DNA of 58,103 bases from an uncultured Leucobacter sp. (GCA_937967375.1 CALCJF010000098.1:1-58103); one strand, 5' to 3'; shown: positions 15,737-24,753, counted from the stretch's first letter. Notes: a model not told the origin generated them from the sequence alone. Numbers and translations: made by a program.

Positions 15737-17203
15737 ATGGCATTGAAGCCCAACGAGCAGGAACTGCTCGACCGCGTTCAGAGCGGCCTCGGAATCGGCG
15801 GCACCTGGCAGCCCTCGACCACCGGCGCAACGATCGACGTGCATGACCCCGCCACCGGCGAGGTCATCAAGCAGATCGCCGACGCAACCGTTGAAGACGC
15901 CGTGCGCGCCCTCGACGCAGCCGTCGCAGCGCAGGATTCGTGGGCGCAGACCCCGAGCCGCGTGCGTTCGAACATTTTGCGCCGCGCCTTCGACCTGCTC
16001 ATGGAGCGCAAGGAAGAGTTCGCGCTGCTCATGGCAATGGAGATGGGCAAGCCCATCGCCGAGGCCCGCGGCGAGGTCAACTACGGTGGCGAGTTCTTGC
16101 GCTGGTTCTCTGAAGAGGCAGTAAGGGTGCGCGGCGACTACCGCCCGAACCCCGAGGGCACCGGCAACATGGTGGTCTCGCACATTCCCGTCGGCCCTTG
16201 CTACTTCATCACGCCGTGGAACTTTCCGCTCGCGATGGCAACTCGCAAGATCGCTCCGGCGCTCGCTGCAGGCTGCACGGTGGTCATCAAGCCCGCAGCC
16301 CTCACGCCGCTCACCACGATCTTCTTCGTGCAGCTGCTCGAAGAGGCCGGTCTGCCCGCTGGCGTCGTGAACGTCGTCGCCACCTCGAAGTCGAGCGCAC
16401 AGTCGAGCGCGCTGCTGTCTGACACCCGTCTGCGCAAGCTCTCGTTCACGGGCTCGACCCCGGTCGGCGTGACCCTGCTGCAGGCCGCCGCTCAGAACGT
16501 GCTGCGCACCTCGATGGAGCTCGGCGGCAACGCCCCGTTCGTCGTGTTCGAAGACGCAGATCTCGATAAGGCGGTCGAGGGCGTGCTGCTCGCGAAGTTC
16601 CGCAACATCGGCCAGGCCTGCACCGCGGCGAACCGCATCATCGTGCACGAGTCGGTCGCTGACGAGTTCGCTCGTCGCGTCGGCGAGAAGGTTTCGGCAA
16701 TGACGATCGGCCGCGGCGCCGACGAGGGCAACGACATCGGCGCGCTCGTTGAAGAGAAGGCGGTCGCCAACACCGCTCGCCTCGTCGCAGACGCTGTCGA
16801 GACCGGCGCCACCATCGTCACCGGTGGCGAAGCGATCGACGGCCCGGGCTACTTCTTCCAGCCCACCGTCATCGACAAGCTCAGCCCGCAGTCGGCCATC
16901 ATGCGCGAAGAGATCTTCGGGCCTGTGCTCGGCATCATTCGCTTCTCGACCGAAGAAGAAGCGGTCGAGATCGCGAACAACACCGAGTACGGCCTCGTGA
17001 GCTACGTGTTCACCGAGAACCTGGCTCGCGGTCAGCGCATGATCGAGAAGCTGGAGACCGGCATGATGGGCCTGAACACCGGCCTCGTGTCGAATGCTGC
17101 GGCTCCGTTCGGTGGTCTGAAGCAATCGGGCATCGGTCGCGAGGGCGGTTTCGAGGGCATTCACGAGTTCCTCTCGACGAAGTACACCCTGATCCCGCGC
17201 TAA
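15737..17203 (+). CDS. gabD: succinate-semialdehyde dehydrogenase
   Basis: A 488-residue aldehyde dehydrogenase that oxidises succinate semialdehyde to succinate with NAD(P)+, completing GABA degradation with GabT. Features: TPWNFPLAMATRKIAPALAAG (about residues 159-179), FTGSTPVG nucleotide loop, catalytic Glu261 in MELGGNAPFVVF, catalytic Cys295 in GQACTAANR, and GGLKQSGIGREGG near the C-terminus. ATG 15737 has AAAGGAC upstream. It is the second gene of the operon and is followed by a clear terminator. Confidence 0.94.
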   Translation: MALKPNEQELLDRVQSGLGIGGTWQPSTTGATIDVHDPATGEVIKQIADATVEDAVRALDAAVAAQDSWAQTPSRVRSNILRRAFDLLMERKEEFALLMAMEMGKPIAEARGEVNYGGEFLRWFSEEAVRVRGDYRPNPEGTGNMVVSHIPVGPCYFITPWNFPLAMATRKIAPALAAGCTVVIKPAALTPLTTIFFVQLLEEAGLPAGVVNVVATSKSSAQSSALLSDTRLRKLSFTGSTPVGVTLLQAAAQNVLRTSMELGGNAPFVVFEDADLDKAVEGVLLAKFRNIGQACTAANRIIVHESVADEFARRVGEKVSAMTIGRGADEGNDIGALVEEKAVANTARLVADAVETGATIVTGGEAIDGPGYFFQPTVIDKLSPQSAIMREEIFGPVLGIIRFSTEEEAVEIANNTEYGLVSYVFTENLARGQRMIEKLETGMMGLNTGLVSNAAAPFGGLKQSGIGREGGFEGIHEFLSTKYTLIPR

Positions 17204-17222
17204 TTTTCGCGAAAAGGATCAC

Positions 17223-17250
17223 ACAGGCCCGGGGGAGACTCCGGGCCTGT
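17223..17250 (+). terminator. terminator hairpin after gabD
   Basis: ACAGGCCCGG and CCGGGCCTGT form a perfect 10-bp stem with an 8-base loop, 19 bases after the gabD stop. A weak T/G-rich stretch follows. Confidence 0.7.
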
Positions 17251-17283
17251 GGTGTATCACTACGACTGTAGGATTCTTTGCAC

Positions 17284-17289
17284 TAGTCT
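17284..17289 (+). promoter_or_regulatory. -10 hexamer TAGTCT of the LRV/propeller gene
   Basis: TAGTCT ends exactly 6 bases before ATG 17296 and supports a leaderless start. Confidence 0.55.
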
Positions 17290-17295
17290 TGCCGC

Positions 17296-19905
17296 ATGAC
17301 GGGTGATAGCTGGGGAGCTTCTGACCAAGCGCGGGGCGGTGCGCTGCCCGCAGACACTACTGCCGAGCAGCTCGCCGAGCTCGCCGCTGCCAGGCCGGAT
17401 CTGTGGGATGAAATCTGGAACCACCCAAATTGCTATGAGGGCCTGCGCCAGTGGATGGCGGAGCGCTACGAGGAGCAACAAGCAGCAGCTCCTCCTGATG
17501 TCGCTGTCGCACCTCTTCGCCACATCGAAGCTGACTCCGCGAAGAAGCGCAACCCGGCCACCGCGATCGTTGCCTCGATCGCGGCCGCGGCTCTTGTTCT
17601 TGCGGGCGGTGGCACCGCACTTGCGCTCACCGGAACCTTGCCGTTTGCATCGGGGCAGGCGACAGGAACTGCAGCGCCAGATTCTGTAGACGCCGGTTCG
17701 GCGTTCGCGAGCGGCCTCGAGCGCATGTGGGCTGTCGACTCGAATCAGCTCGTGACCCCCACTGTCGGTGAACTCGGTCAGGACTTCTCGTTTTTGCGGG
17801 CAGCGTTTTCTCGCGGGTCGATCGCACTGTTCGAAGCGGACTATCCGGTGGCCACCTCATCGGCAGTGATGGTGAACGCTCGTGGTGAAGAGTCGAAGCT
17901 CGTGATGCTCGACGCTCGGAACGGTGAGGTGCGCTTCGAGCGGATTCTCGACAATCGAGATGCCAACTGTGTCGCTGACGAGGGCGATGGGCGAGAGGCC
18001 TTCGTGTGCGTGGCCACGGCGGCCGCAGACACCGCGAGTGCGACATTGTTGCGCGTCGACGTCTCAGGAGAAGTCACGGAGCAGATCCTTGATCTCGCAG
18101 TGAATCGCGTCACGGTCGATGCCGATCACGTGCTGCTCACGGGGGCACAGGGGCAGGCGCTCATGTTGAATCGTGCGGGCGAGGAGCAGTGGCGGCGTGA
18201 CGACCTGTCGCACGGCTCGTTCGCCGGTGTCGACCTCGGGTCGGAGCGAGCTCTGATTCGAGGGTACGACGGCTGGACGCTGCTCGATGAGTCTGGCAGT
18301 ACGCTCGCCGAGGCCGAAGTCATGGGGCCATACGATGGCGGAAACGGCGCCTGCGATGCCAGGCTGACCCCGTCTGGCAGACTCTTCGTCGCAACAGACG
18401 ATCCGGCCTGCGTGCAGAATCACGCGGCCATCGAGTGGTTTGGTTCTGGCGAGAATCTGCTCGGCAAGTACTTCTTCTCAACGGCCGAAGGCGATTACGT
18501 GTTCAGCCAGGGCGAGTCAACCGCCGCGCTGCTGAGGTTTCCCAAGCAGAAGTCTGCGAACGGAGCGCTTGAAACCGTGCTCGAGATCGGCGGTGCGGCT
18601 CAGTACCTCGGGGTGACCGGCGGAGCATCACCGGTGCTGGTGCTGCAACGGAATGGATCGGTTGCATCGTACGCGGTTGAAGACGGAACGCAGATCACCG
18701 AGTGGCCCGTGGCGGTGGACCAGTGGCAATACCCAGACCAAGCGCAACGTCCGCGTGCGAGCCTGTTGCTCGGAGACACCCTGCTGCTCGGAGGGGCTGC
18801 CTATGATCCGCTTACCGGGGAGGCCCTCTGGGCTCTGGATTCGGCTGATGCCGTCGAAGCTGGCTGGATGACTTCCGCAGGGTTGCTTACGCTCGGTGGT
18901 GGCTGCCCCGAGTGCAGCACTGCCGGCGGAGCGTACACCGCGAGTACGCTCACGCTATACGCTCCGGCAGGGACCGGGGGAACCGCGGTGAGCGGATCGC
19001 TGGCATCTGAATCGGGTGTTGCGGCCGAGGTTCCTGATTTTGTGCCGGAATGCCCCGGAAAGACGATCCTCTTGGCCTGGATGGAGCTCGAAGATGGTTG
19101 GATCGTCGTCTGCGGCGTTGATGTCGATACACCGAGCTACGTCGCCTATAAGTCCTCGAAGAACTCCCGCGAGGTAGTCAGCCTCGGCTCTGCAGACCCG
19201 AGTAGTAGCCTCGCCACGAGTTCGGTGCTCTGGGACGCAGCGCAGCGCAGGTATGTCGCGGTGATGGCGAACGGGTCGAAGCTGACCCTCGACTATACGA
19301 TCGGCACCGCGACATTGCGTGACGGCGAGAGCAACTCGAACGTGAAAGAGCAGCAGCGCTTCGTGCGCTATGTATTCGTTCCGCTCGGCGGACAGGTTCG
19401 AGGCTCCGAAGATGTCTCAGCAGAGACCGGAGCCTTCGACGTGAAAGCCCCGAAGGCGACTTCAGAAGACCAGATCAGGTACATGATCGAGGTGCTCGAA
19501 AAAGCCTACGAGGGCAGAGCGATGCTGAAAGACGCGCTGCCGAAGCTCGCCGGCTGCACGGCTGGCCCCGGAGGATACGCCGATACCGTCGCCGCAATGC
19601 AGGCCGTGCGTGACAACCGAGCAGAACTGCTGGCCGCGCTCGATGCGATGCCGGTCGACAAGATCCCTGAGGGTAAACAGCTGCTCGCAGATCTGACTGA
19701 GGCAATCGAATTGTCGCATCAGGCGAACGTCGAGTATGTCGCGTGGGCCGAGGCCGCGAACGCCAGTGGCTGTGCGACGCTTTCGGCCGTGGGCAAGGCC
19801 GCTGCCGATGCCTCGGACGCCCCGAAAGAGCGCTTCGCGTCGCGTTGGAACAGCGTGATCGCACCGAAGTACGGAGTGCGTTCGTTCGACGGCTGGTTTA
19901 TCTGA
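17296..19905 (+). CDS. membrane-anchored LRV-repeat / beta-propeller protein, 869 residues
   Basis: Function unknown. The cytoplasmic N-terminus (about residues 18-60: ALPADTTAEQLAELAAARPD, then LWDEIWNHPNCYEGLRQWMA) looks like an actinobacterial variant leucine-rich repeat. One membrane helix follows at about 91-113. The large outside part (about 140-690) has recurring strands such as VMLDARNGEVRFERIL, NRAGEEQWRRDDL and YDPLTGEALWALDS, typical of PQQ-like beta-propeller blades. The C-terminal 150 residues are mostly helical. No catalytic motif is seen. The gene is isolated between gabD and rsmD with its own promoter and ends 7 bases inside the convergent rsmD 3' end. Confidence 0.7.
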   Translation: MTGDSWGASDQARGGALPADTTAEQLAELAAARPDLWDEIWNHPNCYEGLRQWMAERYEEQQAAAPPDVAVAPLRHIEADSAKKRNPATAIVASIAAAALVLAGGGTALALTGTLPFASGQATGTAAPDSVDAGSAFASGLERMWAVDSNQLVTPTVGELGQDFSFLRAAFSRGSIALFEADYPVATSSAVMVNARGEESKLVMLDARNGEVRFERILDNRDANCVADEGDGREAFVCVATAAADTASATLLRVDVSGEVTEQILDLAVNRVTVDADHVLLTGAQGQALMLNRAGEEQWRRDDLSHGSFAGVDLGSERALIRGYDGWTLLDESGSTLAEAEVMGPYDGGNGACDARLTPSGRLFVATDDPACVQNHAAIEWFGSGENLLGKYFFSTAEGDYVFSQGESTAALLRFPKQKSANGALETVLEIGGAAQYLGVTGGASPVLVLQRNGSVASYAVEDGTQITEWPVAVDQWQYPDQAQRPRASLLLGDTLLLGGAAYDPLTGEALWALDSADAVEAGWMTSAGLLTLGGGCPECSTAGGAYTASTLTLYAPAGTGGTAVSGSLASESGVAAEVPDFVPECPGKTILLAWMELEDGWIVVCGVDVDTPSYVAYKSSKNSREVVSLGSADPSSSLATSSVLWDAAQRRYVAVMANGSKLTLDYTIGTATLRDGESNSNVKEQQRFVRYVFVPLGGQVRGSEDVSAETGAFDVKAPKATSEDQIRYMIEVLEKAYEGRAMLKDALPKLAGCTAGPGGYADTVAAMQAVRDNRAELLAALDAMPVDKIPEGKQLLADLTEAIELSHQANVEYVAWAEAANASGCATLSAVGKAAADASDAPKERFASRWNSVIAPKYGVRSFDGWFI

Positions 19906-20506
19906 CGAGCTCTGCCCACCACAGCACGGTTTCGCCGTAACGTTTCTCTCTGAACTGCACGAGCCCGTCGGGCCAGGTGGGTTCGGGGGATCGGCTCGAA
20001 CGCTCGACCATCACCACCCCGTCGAGGGCGAGCAGGCCGCTCGTGGCCACGAGATTTGCCGCAAGCTCTTGCTCGCCGAGGTCGTAGGGCGGGTCGAGCA
20101 GGATGACATCGAACTGCTCGCGGTTCGCGTGTGGTGCGGTGCCGACGGGCGTGCCGGGGGTGCGCAGCTCAAGGTATCCCTGCACCGAGGATCGGGCGAC
20201 CTCGATCTTCGGTGCGTCTTCGGCGCTGAACGCCTGCTGCACGGTCTTCGCGTTCTTGCCTGCAACCTGCGCCGCCTGGGGGTGCTTCTCGACAAGCACG
20301 ACGGCCGAGGCGCCCCTGCTTGCCGCCTCGAGACCGAGCGCGCCCGATCCCGCGTAGAGATCGAGCACCCGCGATCCGCGCACCAGGTTCCACGATTCGA
20401 GCGCAGAGAAGATCGCCTCGCGCACGCGGTCGCTTGTCGGCCGAGTGCCCGCCTTCGGCACCTCGAGCCGCAGCGAGCCAGCGGCACCCGCAATAATCCT
20501 GGTCAC
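19898..20506 (-). CDS. rsmD: 16S rRNA (guanine(966)-N(2))-methyltransferase
   Basis: A 202-residue SAM-dependent methyltransferase acting on G966 of 16S rRNA. Motifs: IIAGAAGSLRLEVPK and TRPTSDRVREAIFSALE near the N-terminus, the SAM-binding VLDLYAGSGALGLEAASRG (about 56-74), and catalytic LLDPPYD. GTG 20506-20504 is fixed by the leaderless -10 TACACT exactly 6 bases upstream; the longer open frame upstream overlaps recG. It is divergent from recG with only 42 bases between starts. Confidence 0.93.
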   Translation of the reverse strand: MTRIIAGAAGSLRLEVPKAGTRPTSDRVREAIFSALESWNLVRGSRVLDLYAGSGALGLEAASRGASAVVLVEKHPQAAQVAGKNAKTVQQAFSAEDAPKIEVARSSVQGYLELRTPGTPVGTAPHANREQFDVILLDPPYDLGEQELAANLVATSGLLALDGVVMVERSSRSPEPTWPDGLVQFREKRYGETVLWWAELVR

Positions 20507-20512
20507 GGGTCG

Positions 20513-20518
20513 AGTGTA
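20513..20518 (-). promoter_or_regulatory. -10 hexamer TACACT of rsmD
   Basis: TACACT on the minus strand ends 6 bases before the rsmD GTG. It lies back-to-back with the recG -10. Confidence 0.55.
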
Positions 20519-20536
20519 TCTGTTGGTGGTGCCCGC

Positions 20537-20542
20537 TAGCCT
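20537..20542 (+). promoter_or_regulatory. -10 hexamer TAGCCT of recG
   Basis: TAGCCT ends 6 bases before ATG 20549. Its -35 region must overlap the rsmD promoter on the other strand. Confidence 0.55.
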
Positions 20543-20548
20543 TGGAAC

Positions 20549-22780
20549 ATGGCAGACACGACGCTCGACACCCGCCTTGAGGGCATTGTCGGTGGGCGCA
20601 CGGCCAAAGCACTCGAGCGCGGCTTCGGCCTGCGCACGGTGCGAGACCTGCTGTGGCACCTGCCGCGCCGCTACTCCGAGCGCGGCGAGTTGACGCCCCT
20701 GCAGGGGCTGCCGGTAGGAGAGCACGTCACGGTGCTGGCGCAGGTGCTCGACGTGCGCAGTCGCCAGATGCAGCGAGGCGGCAAGTTGCTCGAGGCGCGC
20801 ATCACCGATGGTGAAGGTAGTCTTCAGCTCACCTTCTTTAACCAGGCGTGGCGCGCGAACGAGCTGATTGCCGGGGCGAGGGGCATCTTTGCGGGCAAGG
20901 TCAGCGAGTATCGGGGTCAGTTGCAACTGCAGCACCCCGACTACGAGCTGTTCGGCTCGCAGCGCAATGGCGACGAGGCCGAGGGGGTCACCCCTGAGGT
21001 GTCTGAGATGCTCGATCAGGCGGCGGCACTCGCGTACTCCGAACGGCCGGTGCCGATCTACCCGGCCACGTCGCAGCTGCCGAGTTGGACGATCGGCAGG
21101 GCGGTGGGGCTCGTGCTCGATGCGGTGCGTAGTGCTGGCGGGCTCGACGACCCGCTACCGTTCGAGATTCGAGCGAGCGAGGGGGTGCTCGAGCTCGGCG
21201 AGGCGATCGAACTGGTGCACCGCCCTCAGAAGCGCAGCGACTGGCAGCGCGCGCGAGACAGTCTCAGGTTTCGCGAGGCCTTCGAGCTGCAACTCGCGCT
21301 GCTCGAGCGCCGGCAGCGATTCCATAGCATGTTCGGCACCGCGCGGCCCGGTGCCACGAACGGGCTGCTCGCGGCATTTGATAGCGAGCTGCCGTTCGAA
21401 CTCACCGACGAACAGCGAGACGCGGGCGAGACGATCTCGGCAGAGCTTGCCGAGACCCGCCCCATGCACCGTCTGCTGCAGGGCGAGGTCGGCTCTGGCA
21501 AGACAATCGTCGCGCTGCGTGCAATGTTGCAGGTCGCCGAGGGTGGTGGGCAGAGCGCGATGCTCGCCCCGACCGAGGTGCTTGCCGCACAGCACTATCG
21601 CAGCGTCATCGAAACCCTCGGCTCGGGGCTGACCGAGCGGCTGCACCCGGTGCTGCTGACGAGCAAGATGCCGGTTGCAGAGCGACGGCGCTCGCTGCTC
21701 GCGCTCGCGAGCGGCCAGGCGCGCATCGCGGTGGGCACGCACGCGCTCCTCAGCGAGGGAGTGTCGTTCTTTGATCTCGGGCTTATCGTGGTAGACGAGC
21801 AGCACCGCTTCGGTGTCGAGCAGCGCGAAGCGCTGAGGCTCAAGGGAACGAACCCGCACGTGCTCGCGATGACGGCCACCCCGATTCCTCGCACGGTCGC
21901 ACTCACGGTGTTCGGTGATCTCGAGACGACGTTTATTCGCAGGGTGCCGCCGGGCAGGCAAGGCATCACGACGTTTACGGTGCCCGTGCGAGAGAACCCT
22001 GGTATGGCCGCTCGAGCGCTCGATCGTGCCGCCGAAGAGGTTGCCGCAGGGCGGCAGGTATATGTCGTGTGCCCAGCAATTTCAATGACGGCTCGCGAAG
22101 AGGGCGACGACCAGATCGACGAGCTCTTGAACACGGTTGAGCAGTCCGGCAGTGCGCCCCCGCCGCCTCTGTCGAGCGTCGAACAGACCTTGCAGGAGTT
22201 CGCCTCCTTTCCGCGGTTCGCGGGCTTTCGCATCGAGGCGCTGACCGGCGCGATGAAATCCGATGAGAAGGATCGGGTGATGCGTGCATTCGCGGCTGGT
22301 GAGATCGATGTGCTGGTGGCCACGACCGTCATCGAAGTCGGCGTAAACGTTCCGAATGCGTCAATGATGATCGTGCGAGACGCCGAGCGGTTTGGGGTGT
22401 CGCAATTGCACCAGTTACGGGGTCGGGTGGGTCGCGGGTCAGTACCCGGGCTTTGCCTGCTGATGACGAGCGCCGCGGCAGGGAGCCCCGCGCGCGAACG
22501 CGTCGATGCGGTCGCTGAGACGAGCGACGGCTTCGACCTGGCTGAGCGCGACCTCGAGCTGCGCCGCGAGGGCGACATCCTCGGCACCGCGCAGTCTGGC
22601 GGTCGCTCGACGCTCAGGCTGCTTCGGGTCACCGAGCACGCCGAGGTGATCGAGCGCGCCAGAGACTTGGCGGGGCAATTGCTGAGCCGCGATCCTCTGC
22701 TGGAAAGCGCCCCGTTGCTCGCCGCGCAACTTGCCGAAGAAGAAAAACAGCGCAACCTCGATAACCTCGCGAAATCGTAG
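20549..22780 (+). CDS. recG: ATP-dependent DNA helicase RecG
   Basis: A 743-residue SF2 helicase that remodels stalled forks and Holliday junctions. Layout: N-terminal wedge/OB domain (about 1-150, GVGLRTVRDLLWHLPRRY-like start), Walker A GEVGSGKT (312-319), the DEQHRFGVEQR motif II, TATPIPRT motif III, then the second helicase lobe with ATTVIEVGVNVPNA and the QLHQLRGRVGRG motif VI, and the TRG wedge-linked C-terminus with DLELRREGDILG. Its length is close to other actinobacterial RecG proteins. ATG 20549 is supported by the leaderless -10. Confidence 0.96.
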   Translation: MADTTLDTRLEGIVGGRTAKALERGFGLRTVRDLLWHLPRRYSERGELTPLQGLPVGEHVTVLAQVLDVRSRQMQRGGKLLEARITDGEGSLQLTFFNQAWRANELIAGARGIFAGKVSEYRGQLQLQHPDYELFGSQRNGDEAEGVTPEVSEMLDQAAALAYSERPVPIYPATSQLPSWTIGRAVGLVLDAVRSAGGLDDPLPFEIRASEGVLELGEAIELVHRPQKRSDWQRARDSLRFREAFELQLALLERRQRFHSMFGTARPGATNGLLAAFDSELPFELTDEQRDAGETISAELAETRPMHRLLQGEVGSGKTIVALRAMLQVAEGGGQSAMLAPTEVLAAQHYRSVIETLGSGLTERLHPVLLTSKMPVAERRRSLLALASGQARIAVGTHALLSEGVSFFDLGLIVVDEQHRFGVEQREALRLKGTNPHVLAMTATPIPRTVALTVFGDLETTFIRRVPPGRQGITTFTVPVRENPGMAARALDRAAEEVAAGRQVYVVCPAISMTAREEGDDQIDELLNTVEQSGSAPPPPLSSVEQTLQEFASFPRFAGFRIEALTGAMKSDEKDRVMRAFAAGEIDVLVATTVIEVGVNVPNASMMIVRDAERFGVSQLHQLRGRVGRGSVPGLCLLMTSAAAGSPARERVDAVAETSDGFDLAERDLELRREGDILGTAQSGGRSTLRLLRVTEHAEVIERARDLAGQLLSRDPLLESAPLLAAQLAEEEKQRNLDNLAKS

Positions 22781-22811
22781 CCGGGTCGAGCATATATTTT
22801 CGCTGAGAACT

Positions 22812-22849
22812 CGCCCCCATGCAGGCGTTGATGCCTGGACGCGGGGGCG
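22812..22849 (+). terminator. hairpin between recG and coaD
   Basis: CGCCCCC (22812-22818) pairs with GGGGGCG (22843-22849), with an inner CAGGC/GCCTG stem. It begins 31 bases after the recG stop and is followed by TTTG. It probably terminates recG before the separate coaD promoter. Confidence 0.65.
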
Positions 22850-22857
22850 TTTGCCTC

Positions 22858-22863
22858 TAGGCT
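22858..22863 (+). promoter_or_regulatory. -10 hexamer TAGGCT of coaD
   Basis: TAGGCT lies 7 bases before ATG 22871. It supports that ATG over the TTG two codons upstream. Confidence 0.5.
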
Positions 22864-22870
22864 GTTGGGT

Positions 22871-23365
22871 ATGAGCACCATTGCCGTCGTTCCCGGATCG
22901 TTCGACCCCGTCACGCTGGGGCATCTCGACGTGATTCGCCGCGCGGCGGCGATCTTTGACGAGGTGCACGTGCTGGTGGTGCACAACCCCGGCAAGAACG
23001 CGATGCTGCCGATCAGCGAGCGCATGAACCTGCTGCAGAAGGCGATCGATGAAGACGAGGGCATTCCCTCGAACATCACTGTCGCGTCGTGGTCGGTGGG
23101 GCTGCTCGTCGACTACTGCACCGAGGTCGGTGCGAAGGTGCTTGTCAAGGGCCTGCGCTCGCAGATCGACGTTGCCTATGAGACGCCTATGGTGCTGATG
23201 AACCGCAGCCTCGCCGGTGTCGAGACCGTCTTCTTGCTGCCCGAACCGGCGCACTCGCACGTGTCGAGCTCGCTCGTGCGCCAGGTATCGGCGCTTGGCG
23301 GTGACGTGAGCGAATACGTGCCGCGCGTGGTAGCGAAGTACCTCGACACGACACGACCCGCCTAA
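22871..23365 (+). CDS. coaD: pantetheine-phosphate adenylyltransferase
   Basis: A 164-residue nucleotidyltransferase that makes dephospho-CoA from 4'-phosphopantetheine and ATP. The family signature PGSFDPVTLGH (residues 8-18) holds the HxGH-type nucleotide site, followed by KGLRSQIDVAYETPMVLMNR and SHVSSSLVRQVSALGG. Length is normal (about 160). In related genomes coaD is followed by DUF177 and rpmF; here those genes are 8.8 kb downstream, beyond a catabolic cluster. Confidence 0.95.
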   Translation: MSTIAVVPGSFDPVTLGHLDVIRRAAAIFDEVHVLVVHNPGKNAMLPISERMNLLQKAIDEDEGIPSNITVASWSVGLLVDYCTEVGAKVLVKGLRSQIDVAYETPMVLMNRSLAGVETVFLLPEPAHSHVSSSLVRQVSALGGDVSEYVPRVVAKYLDTTRPA

Positions 23366-23404
23366 CTCGCACTGGGGCACGGTCGTGCGTTCTGCGCGGC
23401 CCGC

Positions 23405-24595
23405 CTATGCCCAGCCAACGACGATTCGTGCCGCGTCTTCGGGAATCAGCGGGTCGACACCCGTGAGCTCAGCAAAGCGTCGAAGCCTGTTGGCGATGGT
23501 GTTGCGGTGGCAGAACAGCAGTGCCGCTGATTCGCTGACACTGCCGGTTCGCAGATAGCTGCGCACGGCTTCTTCGAGGCGCGCGCGCTCGGCCTGCCCG
23601 CAGCGCTCGAGCGCCGCATGCACATCGGCAATCACCGGCATGCCTTCGGCGAGCAGGCGGCGGTTCGCGAGCCTCGCCCAGCCGCGCGTCCAGGTCATCG
23701 CGCCCCGCTCATCGGGGCCGAACAGTCGAGCAAGGCTTCTGGCAGCCTCTGCGCTGTGAGCGAGATCAGCGAGCCCGTCGGCGCGGGCGATGCCGACACG
23801 CTCTTCGAGCAGTTGATCTCGAATCTCGGCAAGCCTGCTGCCTGGTGCCGCCTGGCTGTGCGTGAACGCGGTCATCGCGTCGCCCAAGTGGTGGGTGTGC
23901 ACGATGGCGCCTGCCCGCTCGCTCTCTGAGACAAAGACTCGCAGCGCCGCGATATCGTCGCCGAGGGCGACGGCGATGCTGTAGCCAGCATCGACCGGAA
24001 TGCCGAGCTCTGCGGCAATCGTGCCTAGCCGCATCCCGGTGGGGCGGGGCTCTTGAAAGAGCGCGGCGACGAGACCCTGACGCACCGAGCTCGCCTCGTC
24101 ATCCATGCGCCGACGCTCGGCGACGTAGGCCTGCTGCGTCTGGCTCACGTACTGGTCGACGGTGCGCAGCACGATGCCCGTGTGGCGCACCAGCAATTCG
24201 GCATCGCTCTTGTCAGACACCTCGATGAGCCCCTCCCACAGCACGGAGAAGTCGTGGCGAATCGCGGTCATCAGTGCGGTGAGCGGAATGTCTGCCCGCG
24301 CGCGCGACACCCCGACGTGGTGTGCGATCGTAACGCCCTCGCCCATGCCACCGGCCCGCAGCCCGTCGACGAGCGCCTCGAACGAGAGCTTCGCCGAGCG
24401 CACGATCTCGGTGTTCGGTAGGGGAGCGGGGTCGTAGCCCGGGACGTCGCTGATGAGCGAGAGGAAGATTCCGGTCAGCTTGTCGACGTCGAGGCTGTCG
24501 AGCAGCGCGAGCCAGCGAGGGGCGTCGCCGGGGTTTGGGGCGGCGCTCAAGTTCAGCGCCGCGGCCGCGGCTGGGTCGGGTGAAAGGGAGGCCAT
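23405..24595 (-). CDS. PucR/CdaR-type transcriptional regulator of the catabolic cluster
   Basis: A 396-residue regulator with a C-terminal PucR-type helix-turn-helix: SYLRTGSVSESAALLFCHRN followed by TIANRLRRFAELTG. A GGDEF-like middle domain precedes it (about 180-320). The N-terminus is helical (RsbR/PucR-like, VARTGIVLRTVDQY-type helix); no known ligand motif is visible. It is divergent from the MHS transporter with 158 bases between starts, so it should control the downstream catabolic genes. ATG 24595 is fixed by TATTCT exactly 6 bases upstream. Confidence 0.83.
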   Translation of the reverse strand: MASLSPDPAAAAALNLSAAPNPGDAPRWLALLDSLDVDKLTGIFLSLISDVPGYDPAPLPNTEIVRSAKLSFEALVDGLRAGGMGEGVTIAHHVGVSRARADIPLTALMTAIRHDFSVLWEGLIEVSDKSDAELLVRHTGIVLRTVDQYVSQTQQAYVAERRRMDDEASSVRQGLVAALFQEPRPTGMRLGTIAAELGIPVDAGYSIAVALGDDIAALRVFVSESERAGAIVHTHHLGDAMTAFTHSQAAPGSRLAEIRDQLLEERVGIARADGLADLAHSAEAARSLARLFGPDERGAMTWTRGWARLANRRLLAEGMPVIADVHAALERCGQAERARLEEAVRSYLRTGSVSESAALLFCHRNTIANRLRRFAELTGVDPLIPEDAARIVVGWA

Positions 24596-24601
24596 TCATC
24601 T

Positions 24602-24607
24602 AGAATA
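24602..24607 (-). promoter_or_regulatory. -10 hexamer TATTCT of the PucR-type regulator
   Basis: TATTCT on the minus strand ends 6 bases before the ATG, giving a leaderless transcript. Confidence 0.55.
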
Positions 24608-24608
24608 T

Positions 24609-24645
24609 GTGCAAATGCACAATCTGTGGGGTGAATTTGACACAG
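24609..24645. promoter_or_regulatory. candidate operator dyads of the catabolic regulator
   Basis: Two inverted repeats sit just upstream of the regulator's -10: GTGCA-AA-TGCAC (24609-24620) and CTGTG-N12-CACAG (24624-24645). They lie where binding would block the regulator's own promoter and could act on the divergent transporter promoter. TTGACA (24637-24642) may be a -35 for the + strand, but I could not find a matching -10. Confidence 0.45.
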
Positions 24646-24753
24646 TTTGACCCCTAGATGATGACGATTTCCCTGTGATCCTAGTGAGTAAGCCTTTGCC
24701 ACCCGGCGAACGGCCTCATCTTCCGGATTCCGCATCCCTCAACGGAGAGCTAT

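Noticed and set aside
14277..17164. Long antisense open frames (478 and 486 codons) under gabT and gabD
   Set aside because: Shadows of confidently identified genes; no start signals and no recognisable domains.
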